A DNA stretch of 64,000 nt from CAWIUB01 sp963839995. GTDB taxonomy: Bacteria > Actinomycetota > Actinomycetes > Mycobacteriales > Jatrophihabitantaceae. The DNA lies in contig CAWIXH010000006.1 of assembly GCA_963839995.1 (NCBI GenBank), forward strand, positions 1-64,000. Reading direction: 5' to 3'. Numbering within the stretch: position 1 is the stretch's first letter; each line of letters begins with the position of its first letter. A model generated the notes under the pieces. The model did not search any database. It saw only the letters and a list, made by a program, of their open reading frames with translations, and had not been told where the DNA came from. The position numbers were made by a program, and so were the translations under genes. Shown piece after piece: positions 14,987 to 23,271 of this stretch.

Positions 14987-16621
14987 GTGCACGGATTCGA
15001 GATAGTCCTCGGGCTGGTCGTGCTGGCCGTGGTCGTCGCGGCGCTCGCCGAACGGCTGCGTGCCCCGGCACCTTCTCTGCTGGTCATCGCTGGGTTCTTG
15101 GTCGGCCTGTTCCCTAACGTCCCCGACGTCTCGCTCGACCCGCACCTGGTCTCCTTCGCCATCTTGCCGCCATTGCTGTGGACGGCGGCCACCGAGGTCG
15201 CCATCAGCGAGCTGCGGCCCGTACTGGGCACCGTCGGCGTCCTGGCCGTCGGTCTGGTTGCGGCCACGGCAACCGCGGTCGCGCTCGTGACGCATGCGGT
15301 GTTCGACCAGGTGTCGTTGGCGGAGGGATTCGTGCTCGGTGCGGTGCTCGCCAGCACAGATCCGATCGCCGTCGGCGCGCTGGCCCGGCGGCTGCAGCTG
15401 CCGCCGAGGCTGCTCGCCCTCGTCCAGGGCGAGAGCCTGCTCAACGACGCCACATCGCTGGTGCTGTTCCGGGTGGCGGTCGGCGTCGCCGCCGCCGGCA
15501 CCGGCGTCTCGATCCTGCACGCGACGTGGGACTACGTCCGGCTCGGCGTGGGCGGCGCGGTGATCGGGGTGGCCGCCGCTCTGCTCGTACGATTCTTGCG
15601 CAGGCGCCTGCAGGATCCGGTTCTGGAGACGGTGACGGCCTTGATCGTCCCGTACGCGATCTACGTGCTGGCTGAGATCAGCTCGACCTCCGGTGTCACG
15701 GCGGTCGTCTTCGCGGGGCTGTTCCTCGGCGTGCGGGAACGCTCATTCGGGCTTTCGCGTGGCCCTGCCAGGCTGCAGATCGCGACGGTGTACGCGGTCG
15801 TGCAATTCCTCTTGGAGAGCGTCGTATTCGCGGTGATCGGCCTGGAGTTGCCGGTACTCGTGCGGCGGCTCGAGGGCGCCGACCAGCACTTCGCGCTCGG
15901 CGCCCTCGCCGTCACCGCGACGGTGATCGTGGTTCGCGCACTGTGGATGTACCCGAGCACCTACCTGCCGTATTGGCTCGGCCGAGATCGCCGTCACTCC
16001 GCCGCGAGTACGCGCCCGCCGTGGCAGGTGCCCACGGTGATCACCTGGGTCGGCACGCGCGGTGTCGTGCCGCTGACCGCTGCCTTGTCGATACCGCTCA
16101 CCGTCGACAGCGGCGGCCCATTCCCGCATCGCGACCTGCTGCTCGTGCTGACGATCAGCTGCATCCTCATTACCTTGGTCGTGCAGGGACTAACGCTAGC
16201 CCCGCTCGTCGACCACCTAGGCGTGATCGAGGACCCGTCGCGCCGAACCCGCGACGAGCTCGTCACCCGCGACGTCGCCGCGCAGGCTGCGATGGCCCGG
16301 CTCGACGAACTGCTCGACGTGCAGGCCGTACCGCAGATCGTCGCGATCCGGTTGCGCGGCGAGCTGGAGCAGCGAGCGCTGCGCGACCAGCAACGGCTCA
16401 CTGCGTACGAGGCATCCGCGGAGACTGAGGACGCGACCGCCTGGCGACGGTCCGACGACGAGGCGTACCGCGCGCTGCGACGCGATCTACTCGCGGCCGA
16501 GTCGAGCGAGCTGCGCCGCCTGCGTGACAACGGCCAGATCAGCGAGGCGACTCGGCGCACCGTCCAGCGCAGTCTCGACATCCAGGAGACCGCCCTGGAC
16601 GAAGGCAGAATCCCACCGTGA
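14987..16621 (+). CDS. CPA1-family Na+/H+ antiporter
   Basis: 544 residues from GTG 14987 with a GGAGG site seven bases before it. About twelve membrane helices over residues 1-400. CPA1 signatures are seen: FAILPPLLWTAATE, the ASTDPIAVGAL unwound-helix region and the QGESLLNDATSLVLFR motif with the ion-binding Asp. A further signature is WVGTRGVVPLTAALSIPL. The cytoplasmic tail (430-544) is charged and helical. It exchanges Na+ or K+ for H+ and so works in pH and salt homeostasis. Its stop overlaps the GTG of a KdpE-type regulator (GTGA), tying it to an OmpR-family control circuit. Confidence 0.9.
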   Translation: MHGFEIVLGLVVLAVVVAALAERLRAPAPSLLVIAGFLVGLFPNVPDVSLDPHLVSFAILPPLLWTAATEVAISELRPVLGTVGVLAVGLVAATATAVALVTHAVFDQVSLAEGFVLGAVLASTDPIAVGALARRLQLPPRLLALVQGESLLNDATSLVLFRVAVGVAAAGTGVSILHATWDYVRLGVGGAVIGVAAALLVRFLRRRLQDPVLETVTALIVPYAIYVLAEISSTSGVTAVVFAGLFLGVRERSFGLSRGPARLQIATVYAVVQFLLESVVFAVIGLELPVLVRRLEGADQHFALGALAVTATVIVVRALWMYPSTYLPYWLGRDRRHSAASTRPPWQVPTVITWVGTRGVVPLTAALSIPLTVDSGGPFPHRDLLLVLTISCILITLVVQGLTLAPLVDHLGVIEDPSRRTRDELVTRDVAAQAAMARLDELLDVQAVPQIVAIRLRGELEQRALRDQQRLTAYEASAETEDATAWRRSDDEAYRALRRDLLAAESSELRRLRDNGQISEATRRTVQRSLDIQETALDEGRIPP

Positions 16622-17298
16622 CCACCGTGCTGCTCGTCGACGACGAGCCCACGCTGCTGCGGGCCCTCGCCATGAACTTCACCGCCCGCGGGTACGAGGT
16701 CACTGAGGCCGCAACCGGCACCAAGGCGCTGACCGAGGCGGCTCGCACCGACCACGATGTCATCGTCCTCGACCTTGGCCTGCCGGACCTATCGGGTATC
16801 GACGTGATCAAGGCGGTGCGCCGGTACTCCTCGACGCCGATCATCGTGCTGTCGGCACGCGTCGGCGGCCCCGACAAGGTGCAGGCGCTCGACCTCGGCG
16901 CCGACGACTACGTGACCAAGCCGTTCAGTATGGAGGAGCTGTTCGCCCGCGTCCGGGCGGCGACCCGGCGCGCCGGCTCGAGCGCCGACGAGGTGGCCGT
17001 GGTGCGGCTCGGCGATGTGTCGGTCGATCTGGCCGCCAAGACCGCCACGCGTGACGACGGCGGGCGCGTTCATCTGACGCCGACCGAGTGGCATCTGCTG
17101 GAGGTCCTGCTGAGCCACCCCGGCAAGCTGGTCACCGGACGGGCCCTGCTCACCGCGCTGCGCGGAGCGCCCGAGCACACCGACCCGAGCTACCTGCGCA
17201 TCTTCGTCGCCCAGCTGCGCCGCAAGCTCGAGCCTGAACCGAGCCGTCCTCGGCACCTGATCACCGAGCCGGGCATGGGATATCGCTTCCAGCCCTGA
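16618..17298 (+). CDS. Orphan KdpE-like response regulator
   Basis: 226 residues, OmpR family. Receiver with DD (8-9), D52 (VLDLGLPD) and the TKPFSM lysine; winged helix ending PGMGYRFQP. Very similar in layout to the KdpE at 5425-6114 (shared phrases LHLTPTEWH, SYLRI, AQLRRKLEPEPSRPRHL). GTG 16618 overlaps the antiporter stop. No histidine kinase gene is adjacent. It may be a second KdpE serving the antiporter, cross-activated by KdpD (now broken) or by the lost DUF4118 protein. Confidence 0.88.
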   Translation: MTTVLLVDDEPTLLRALAMNFTARGYEVTEAATGTKALTEAARTDHDVIVLDLGLPDLSGIDVIKAVRRYSSTPIIVLSARVGGPDKVQALDLGADDYVTKPFSMEELFARVRAATRRAGSSADEVAVVRLGDVSVDLAAKTATRDDGGRVHLTPTEWHLLEVLLSHPGKLVTGRALLTALRGAPEHTDPSYLRIFVAQLRRKLEPEPSRPRHLITEPGMGYRFQP

Positions 17299-17399
17299 TC
17301 CGGCAGGACGCGGCGCGGCGTACCGCGGCACGCTCGACCGCCATTCTCCGCGGCCACGTTCGCGGAGATGCTGAGGAAGTGTGGGCAGACTGTGCTGCC

Positions 17400-18329
17400 A
17401 TGGGCCTCGGCAGGCGGATCCGGACGCTGAGTGGCCGGACGCTGTCCAAGGCGTGGCACGACCGGATCCTCGGGCTGTCGGCCGAGGCGGCGTTCTGGCA
17501 GCTGCTAAGCCTGCCGTCCCTGGCGCTGGCCGCCCTGGCCTCGCTCGGCCTCGTCGCAGGCTGGTCCGGTCAGGACACGATCAACCGCGTCGAGACGCAG
17601 CTGGAGAACACGTTCTCGCGTGCCTTCAGTCCCCAAGTGGTGGCACAGATCGTGTCACCCACGCTGCGGGAAGTCCTGCACGGACAGCGCATCGATATCA
17701 TCAGCTTCGGCTTTCTGCTCGCCTTGTGGGCGGGCTCGTCGGCGACGGCGACCTTCGTCAACACCACCACCATCGCTTACGGTATGCGCGATGAACGCGG
17801 CGCGGTGCGCAGTCGGCTGCTGGCGTTGTGGCTGTTCCTCGGCGCCGTAGTGGTTGGCGTCGTCCTGCTGCCGCTCATGGTGCTCGGTCCCACATTGCTG
17901 TCAGACCTGTTCCCTAAACGGGATCGAGAGACCGCCAGCCAAATCATCCACGACGCCTACTACCCCGTCGTGGTCGTGCTCGCACTGCTCGCGTTGACGA
18001 GCTTCTACCATCTTGCGCCGCCGCGTCGCCTGCCGTGGCGACGCGGGCTGCCGGGTGCGCTGCTTGCCCTAGCGGTGTTCATGGGCGGCTCGGTCGGGCT
18101 ACGCGCGTACATCAGCTTCATCCTCGACCACAACCACGCCTACACGGCCCTGGCCGCGCCCATCGCGACCTTGCTGTTCTTCTACGTGCTGGCCTTCGGC
18201 GTCCTACTCGGTGCGGAATTCAATGCGGCCATCGAGCAGATGTCGCCATCAACCGTACGGCGGCGCGCCCGCACCGACCGGTCCTGGCGGCGCCTCGGCG
18301 ACGCACCGGACGTAGGCACCCCGGACTGA
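17400..18329 (+). CDS. YihY/RBN-family inner-membrane protein
   Basis: 309 residues from ATG 17400; an in-frame GTG at 17379 has only one base between it and a GAGGA sequence. About six membrane helices (FWQLLSLPSLALAALASLGL, IISFGFLLALWAGSSATATF, LLALWLFLGAVVVGVVLLP, YPVVVVLALLALTSFYHLAP, GALLALAVFMGGSVGLRAYI and TLLFFYVLAFGVLLGAEFNA). The last, LLFFYVL..LLGAEFNA, is the family signature. Once called ribonuclease BN in error; now thought to be a membrane transporter-like protein of unknown substrate. Confidence 0.85.
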   Translation: MGLGRRIRTLSGRTLSKAWHDRILGLSAEAAFWQLLSLPSLALAALASLGLVAGWSGQDTINRVETQLENTFSRAFSPQVVAQIVSPTLREVLHGQRIDIISFGFLLALWAGSSATATFVNTTTIAYGMRDERGAVRSRLLALWLFLGAVVVGVVLLPLMVLGPTLLSDLFPKRDRETASQIIHDAYYPVVVVLALLALTSFYHLAPPRRLPWRRGLPGALLALAVFMGGSVGLRAYISFILDHNHAYTALAAPIATLLFFYVLAFGVLLGAEFNAAIEQMSPSTVRRRARTDRSWRRLGDAPDVGTPD

Positions 18330-18330
18330 G

Positions 18331-18552
18331 TTACTCGCGCATGGCGTCGTAGATCTCCTTGCAGGCCGGGCAGACCGGCGAGCCAGGTTTCGGCACCTTG
18401 GTCACCGGGAACACCTCGCCGCACAGCGCCTGCACCATCGTCCCCGTCACCGCGCTCTCGGCGATCTTGGCCTTGCGTACGTAGTGGAACAGTTCGTCGC
18501 CGGTGTCGGCGTCGGCCATGGTCGGCGACTCCAGCGTCCGGGTGTCCGTCAC
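18331..18552 (-). CDS. DUF3039 zinc-ribbon-like protein
   Basis: 73 residues. HYVRKAKIAESAVTGTMVQALCG and VCPACKEIYDAM are the DUF3039 hallmarks, with C-x-n-CPAC as a likely metal site. Small cytoplasmic protein, actinobacteria-specific, function unknown. Convergent with the YihY gene, one base after its stop. Confidence 0.85.
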   Translation of the reverse strand: MTDTRTLESPTMADADTGDELFHYVRKAKIAESAVTGTMVQALCGEVFPVTKVPKPGSPVCPACKEIYDAMRE

Positions 18553-18573
18553 GTTGGCGATTCTGCCACCGGG

Positions 18574-18942
18574 TCAGCCGTCGATGCCCCGGTCGGCACG
18601 ATCGGGTTTCGCCGCCGGAAGCGCGTGGTCGGCCGGGCCGACGACGTGGCCCATGGCCGCCCGGCGCTTCTTCGGCGGACCGTCGTTGGCGAGGATCACC
18701 GCGCACCAGGGGAGCACGGCGCCGCCCACCACAAGCCCCAGTGCCAGCCAGCCCGATTCGCGGTACACCAGCGCCGCAATGATCACGCACACCGCACGCG
18801 AGGCCATCATGATCGCGTACCGCCGCCGCCGATGCTCGAACTCCTCGGCCGCGCTGCGCGGGGCGTTCGTGATCAGCATCGGCGGGGCTGACCGATGAGG
18901 GCGCACGGGTCCATCGTGCACCTGCCTCGGCAGCACCGCCAT
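18574..18942 (-). CDS. DUF3099 membrane protein
   Basis: 122 residues from ATG 18942; GTG 18921 is an alternative start. RSAAEEFEHRRRRYAIMMASR, then two helices (VCVIIAALVYRESGW and LALGLVVGGAVLPWCAVIL) and a basic/Pro-rich tail: the DUF3099 pattern. Unknown function. It precedes DUF3039 on the same strand and is divergent from dtd, an order seen in other actinobacteria. Confidence 0.8.
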   Translation of the reverse strand: MAVLPRQVHDGPVRPHRSAPPMLITNAPRSAAEEFEHRRRRYAIMMASRAVCVIIAALVYRESGWLALGLVVGGAVLPWCAVILANDGPPKKRRAAMGHVVGPADHALPAAKPDRADRGIDG

Positions 18943-18991
18943 GCCGGTTTCCGCTACGGCAAGCTATAGGTCTTTGGAGAGGACGCCGGAC

Positions 18992-19417
18992 GTGAGAGCC
19001 CTGCTGCAACGCGTCGAACGCGCCCAGGTGCGTATAGCCGGGCGCCCCGTCGGCACGATCGGAGTGGGGCTCGTAGCGCTCGTCGGCGTCCGGCAGGACG
19101 ACACGGCCGAGCACGCCATCAGGCTGGCCCGCAAGATCCACGAACTGCGCATCCTTCGCGACGAACGCAGCGTGGCGGACGTCCCCCAGGCCGCCGTCCT
19201 GGTCGTGAGCCAGTTCACGCTCTATGCGGATACCCGCAAGGGCAGACGCCCCAGTTGGCGCGCCGCCGCGCCGGGGCCGCGCGCCGAGCCGCTCATCGAG
19301 CTGGTGGTGACGACCTTGCGCACCCGCGGCGCGACGGTCGTCACGGGGCTCTTCGGCGCACAGATGCAGCTGGAGCTGGTCAACGACGGCCCGGTGACGG
19401 TGCTGGTCGAGGTCTGA
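18992..19417 (+). CDS. dtd: D-aminoacyl-tRNA deacylase
   Basis: 141 residues from GTG 18992 after a strong GGAGAGGA site. It removes D-amino acids (and Gly from tRNA-Ala) mischarged on tRNA. Catalytic SQFTLYAD and the Gly-cisPro motif in VNDGPVTV are present. Full length, cytoplasmic. Confidence 0.93.
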   Translation: MRALLQRVERAQVRIAGRPVGTIGVGLVALVGVRQDDTAEHAIRLARKIHELRILRDERSVADVPQAAVLVVSQFTLYADTRKGRRPSWRAAAPGPRAEPLIELVVTTLRTRGATVVTGLFGAQMQLELVNDGPVTVLVEV

Positions 19418-19491
19418 GGGCTGGGCGGCGCCTCGGGCCTGTGCGCAGGCTGAGAAGGACGGGGCATCGGGGTAGATATCGACCAGTTCGG

Positions 19492-19517
19492 GGAACACCC
19501 CGCCTCGTGCAGCGTTG
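19492..19517 (+). promoter_or_regulatory. ECF (SigE-type) promoter for the sigma factor gene
   Basis: GGAACA (19492-19497), 15 bases, CGTTG (19513-19517). This matches the mycobacterial SigE consensus GGAACY-N15/16-SGTTG at all fixed bases (Y is A here). It lies 83 bases before GTG 19600. In M. tuberculosis sigB is transcribed by SigE and SigH from one such promoter, so the analogy is close. Confidence 0.55.
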
Positions 19518-19599
19518 AATCAGGTGAACCGAAAACAGCCGCCCGCCGAGTTAGTAGGCAAGCGGTCGGCAGCGACGAATTGGGGGGTCCGGTACTCCA

Positions 19600-20805
19600 G
19601 TGGCAGCAACGACAGCACGTACCCGCAAAGCGACGCGCTCGGCCTCGGGCGAGCCGCGGGTGACGCGCGCTCATCGCAGCGCCCGTCCGTCGGTGCCGGC
19701 CGCGGTGACCGCCCCGGCGTCCGTACGTCGCACGACGCCGAGCGTCGAGGCGACCGAGGCTGTCACGACGACCACCCCCCAGAACACCGAGCCGGACGCC
19801 GAGGGCGTCGAAGCCACCACTGAGCCGGACGCCGAGGCCCTCGAGGAGGCCGCCGCCGAGGCGGCGATCACCGCGGCAGACCTGGATGAGGCGGCGACGT
19901 CGGCTGACCTGGTCCGGGTGTATCTGAACGAGATCGGCAAGGTCGCCCTGCTCACCGCCGCTGACGAGGTCGAGCTGGCCAAGCGTATCGAGGCAGGCCT
20001 TTACGCCGAGCACCTGCTGAGCTCGCCCAATGACTTCAGCGCAGCGCGCAAGCGAGACCTGCGCGCGGTGGTTGTGGACGGGGACCGGGCCAAGGACCAC
20101 TTGCTGCGGGCCAATCTGCGGCTGGTCGTGTCGCTGGCCAAGCGCTACACCGGGCATGGGATGCCCTTCCTCGACCTGATCCAGGAGGGCAACCTGGGCC
20201 TCATCCGGGCGGTGGAGAAGTTCGACTACACCAAGGGCTTCAAGTTCTCCACGTACGCGACGTGGTGGATCCGCCAGGCGATCAGCCGGGCGATGGCCGA
20301 CCAGTCGCGGACCATCCGGCTGCCCGTCCACCTCGTCGAGCAGGTGAACAAGCTGCAGCGGATGCGCCGCGAGATGAACCAGGAGCTCGGCCGGGAGGCT
20401 ACGCACGCGGAGCTGGCCGTCGAGCTCGACGTGCCCGAGGAGCGGGTGCGCGAGCTGATCGACCTGTCGCGCGACCTCGTCAGCCTGGATCAGACGGTCG
20501 GGGCCGACGACGACGCCGCGCTCGGTGACTTCATCGCCGACGACACCGCGCCTGCCGCCGAGGCCGCTGTCGAGGCGGGATTGATGCGCGCGCAACTGCA
20601 GTCGGTACTCGGCACCCTCGAGGCCCGAGAGGCCGCGGTCGTGCGCATGCGCTACGGCCTGGACGACGGTCAGCCCCGAACGCTCGACGAGATCGGCCGG
20701 GCGTTCAAGCTGTCCCGCGAGCGGATTCGGCAGATCGAGCGGGAGACCATGGCCAAGCTGCGCCACCCGTCCCGGGCCCAGGCGCTGCGCGACTACCTCG
20801 AGTAG
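19600..20805 (+). CDS. sigB: Principal-type sigma factor (SigA/SigB group)
   Basis: 401 residues from GTG 19600. The first 100 residues are Ala/Thr/Glu-rich and disordered. Then come region 1.2 (LVRVYLNEIGKVALLT), region 2 with the -10-binding FDYTKGFKFSTYATWWIRQAI, region 3 (LPVHLVEQVNKLQRM) and region 4 (LDEIGRAFKLSRERIRQIE). RpoD-box motifs mark a group 1/2 sigma70. Next to ideR, as sigB is in M. tuberculosis, and preceded by an ECF-type promoter; hence SigB rather than the housekeeping SigA, though a SigA role cannot be excluded from this window. Confidence 0.85.
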   Translation: MAATTARTRKATRSASGEPRVTRAHRSARPSVPAAVTAPASVRRTTPSVEATEAVTTTTPQNTEPDAEGVEATTEPDAEALEEAAAEAAITAADLDEAATSADLVRVYLNEIGKVALLTAADEVELAKRIEAGLYAEHLLSSPNDFSAARKRDLRAVVVDGDRAKDHLLRANLRLVVSLAKRYTGHGMPFLDLIQEGNLGLIRAVEKFDYTKGFKFSTYATWWIRQAISRAMADQSRTIRLPVHLVEQVNKLQRMRREMNQELGREATHAELAVELDVPEERVRELIDLSRDLVSLDQTVGADDDAALGDFIADDTAPAAEAAVEAGLMRAQLQSVLGTLEAREAAVVRMRYGLDDGQPRTLDEIGRAFKLSRERIRQIERETMAKLRHPSRAQALRDYLE

Positions 20806-20883
20806 CCGTTCTGTTTGCGACCGCCACTTCCGCAGCAACCGTTCTACGATGGCCGTCAGCCGTCCCGACGACGAATGGGCACC

Positions 20884-20955
20884 GTGAGCGAGCATCGTAA
20901 CGAGCGTCAGCGAGCGAGGGCGGGGTCCCCGCGAAATTGCCTGGTTGGACAATGA
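20884..20955 (+). CDS. Short leader ORF coupled to ideR
   Basis: 23 codons from GTG 20884: MSEHRNERQRARAGSPRNCL, then VGQ. The stop TGA (20953-20955) overlaps the ideR ATG (20952-20954). The first part derives from a GAGCGAGCATCGTAACGAGC repeat-like stretch that occurs widely in some actinobacterial genomes, so it may be a repeat rather than a gene. If translated, it would couple ideR translation to its own. Confidence 0.35.
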   Translation: MSEHRNERQRARAGSPRNCLVGQ

Positions 20956-21680
20956 GCCATCACAGCGACCTCATCGACACCACCGAGATGTACTTGCGGA
21001 CCGTGTACGAACTTGAGGAAGAAGGCGTGGTGCCGCTTCGCGCGCGCATCGCCGAGCGACTGGGCCAGAGCGGCCCCACGGTGAGTCAGACAGTGGCCCG
21101 GATGGAGCGGGACGGCTTGCTGCACGTCGCCGACGACCGGCAGCTGCAGCTGTCCGACCAGGGCCGCCGAGAGGCCGTCGCCGTGATGCGCAAGCACCGG
21201 CTGGCCGAGCGGCTGCTCGCCGACGTCATCGGGCTGGACTGGGAGCACCTGCACATCGAAGCGTGCCGCTGGGAGCACGTAATGAGCGAAGACGTCGAAC
21301 GCCGTATTCTCGCGCTGCTTGACAGGCCGCTGCGCTGCCCGCACGGCAACCCCATCCCTGGCCTGGACGACCTCGGCCTCCCGTTCGCGGCCGCGGACAC
21401 CGGCGAGGGCCTGGTTACCCTGTCGACCGCGGCCGGAAGCCGCGCCACGACCGTCATCGTCGACCGGATCAGCGAGCTGTTGCAGCCCGACGCCGAGCTG
21501 ATGCACCGGTTCGCCGATGCCAGCCTGTTGCCCGGCCGCACGGTCAACGCCCTGTCGACGGCCATTGGCGTCGAGGTATGGGCCGGTGGCGAACGCTTCG
21601 GCTTCGACTCCCGGGTTGCCGAGCACGTGTTCGTGCGCGCCGTACCGGCCGGTGCCGGGTCGGTCGGCCGGGTGGCCTGA
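20952..21680 (+). CDS. ideR: Iron-dependent repressor, IdeR/DtxR family
   Basis: 242 residues from ATG 20952. N-terminal winged helix (TEMYLRTVYELEEEG ... SGPTVSQTVARMERDG), dimerisation domain and C-terminal SH3-like domain. The Fe2+ ligands of IdeR are all present with a +3 offset: M13, C105, E108 and H109 (site 2), and H82, E86 and H101 (site 1). With Fe2+ bound it represses siderophore and iron-uptake genes and activates storage. Located after sigB as in mycobacteria. Confidence 0.93.
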   Translation: MSHHSDLIDTTEMYLRTVYELEEEGVVPLRARIAERLGQSGPTVSQTVARMERDGLLHVADDRQLQLSDQGRREAVAVMRKHRLAERLLADVIGLDWEHLHIEACRWEHVMSEDVERRILALLDRPLRCPHGNPIPGLDDLGLPFAAADTGEGLVTLSTAAGSRATTVIVDRISELLQPDAELMHRFADASLLPGRTVNALSTAIGVEVWAGGERFGFDSRVAEHVFVRAVPAGAGSVGRVA

Positions 21681-21786
21681 GCGCCCCGGGTAGAGTTAGG
21701 CCCGACGCGAGCCACCGCCGTCTCGCCTGACCTCGTCGTCTCGAACGGGCTCTCGAAGCGTTCGTGAACTGCCGAAAGGGTGGCCG

Positions 21787-23253
21787 GTGGCACACGACCC
21801 CCAGGGTTTCCTCAAGTATGCGCGCGTCGACACACCCAAACGGCCGGCCGCCGAACGGGTCCGTGACTGGCAGCCGATCTATCTGCGCGCTCCGGGGGAT
21901 GTCGTCGAGCAGCAAGCGGCGCGTTGCATGGACTGTGGCGTGGCGTTCTGCCACAGCGGCTGCCCGCTCGGCAACCTGATCCCGGAATGGAACGAGTACG
22001 TCGCCCGGGGTGATTTCGTCAGTGCCACTGAACGGCTGCATGCCACGAACAACTTCCCCGAGTTCACCGGCTGGATCTGCCCGGCACCCTGCGAGGCCGC
22101 CTGCGTGCTGGCCCTCAATACCGACCCGGTGACCATCAAGCAGGTCGAGATTTCCATCGTCGAGCGAGCCTTCGACGATGGGCTCGTCGCCGCGCAGCCG
22201 CCGTCCGAGCGCAGCGGGAAGCGAGTCGCGGTGGTTGGTTCGGGACCGGCGGGGCTGGCCGCCGCCCAGCAGCTCACCCGCGCGGGACACGAGGTCGTCG
22301 TCTTCGAGCGCGACGACCGCATCGGCGGCCTGCTGCGCTACGGAATCCCCGACTTCAAGATGCCTAAGCACATCATCGATCGCCGTCTGGAGCAGATGGC
22401 ACAGGAGGGCGCCCATTTTCGGGTTGGCGCCGACGTCACGCCAGAGACCGCCGCCGCCGTGCGTGCCGACCATGACGCCGTGGTGCTCGCCGTGGGTGCG
22501 CTGCGGCAACGCGAGGTGACCTACCCGGGTCGCGAGCTGTCCGGCGTGCATCAGGCGATGGAGTACCTGCCACAGGGCAACCGCGTGCAGGCCGGCGACA
22601 TCGCCGTCCCGGCCCTGAACGCCGCTGGCAAGCACGTGATCATCATCGGTGGGGGCGACACTGCGGCCGACTGCCTGGGCACCGTGAACCGCCAGGGCGC
22701 ACAGTCGGTGACCGTGCTGGACCACAACCCGCGTCCGGAACCGCGCACGAATCTGGTCAATCCACGGTGGCCATCCGCGATGAGCAGCAGGGGGGTCTCC
22801 CCGGCTCACGACGAGGGGGTGCACGAAGCCTGGGCCCGGGAGGTGGTCGAGTTCGTCGGTGACGAGACGGGCGCGGTGCGCGCGGCGCTGGTGGAGAAAG
22901 TCGAGATCGTCAGGGTCGAGGGACGGCGGGAGTTCCGTCCGGTGGCGGGCTCACGCACGGAGCTCCCGGCCGATCTGGTCTTGCTGGCCGCGGGCTTCGT
23001 CGGCACGGACGTGCCCGAGCTGCTCGCCGCACTCGGCGTGGACCGCGATCCCGTCAAGGGCACGGCGATCGTGGACGACTCATGGCAGACCAGCGCGCCC
23101 GGTGTCTACGCGTGTGGCGATGCGACGCGAGGCGCCAGCCTGGTGGTGTGGGCCATCGCGGAGGGACGCGCGTGCGCGGCCGCCGTCGACCGCGCGCTAT
23201 CCGGCGCCTCCGAGCTGCCCAGCCCGGTTCGTCCGTACGCCGCGGCGTTGTAG
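21787..23253 (+). CDS. gltD: Glutamate synthase small subunit (NADPH, GltD-type)
   Basis: 488 residues from GTG 21787. The N-terminal Fe-S domain holds CMDCGVAFCHSGCPLGN and CPAPCEAAC; the FAD-binding GSGPAGLAAAQQL and the NADPH-binding GGGDTAADCLG follow. The last FAD segment is VYACGDATRGASLVVWAI. It moves electrons from NADPH to the large subunit GltB, which makes glutamate from glutamine and 2-oxoglutarate. gltB is not adjacent here, so it must be elsewhere, or this is a GltD-like oxidoreductase with another partner. Confidence 0.88.
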   Translation: MAHDPQGFLKYARVDTPKRPAAERVRDWQPIYLRAPGDVVEQQAARCMDCGVAFCHSGCPLGNLIPEWNEYVARGDFVSATERLHATNNFPEFTGWICPAPCEAACVLALNTDPVTIKQVEISIVERAFDDGLVAAQPPSERSGKRVAVVGSGPAGLAAAQQLTRAGHEVVVFERDDRIGGLLRYGIPDFKMPKHIIDRRLEQMAQEGAHFRVGADVTPETAAAVRADHDAVVLAVGALRQREVTYPGRELSGVHQAMEYLPQGNRVQAGDIAVPALNAAGKHVIIIGGGDTAADCLGTVNRQGAQSVTVLDHNPRPEPRTNLVNPRWPSAMSSRGVSPAHDEGVHEAWAREVVEFVGDETGAVRAALVEKVEIVRVEGRREFRPVAGSRTELPADLVLLAAGFVGTDVPELLAALGVDRDPVKGTAIVDDSWQTSAPGVYACGDATRGASLVVWAIAEGRACAAAVDRALSGASELPSPVRPYAAAL

Positions 23254-23271
23254 GCGTCCGGTGCGTGCTCG

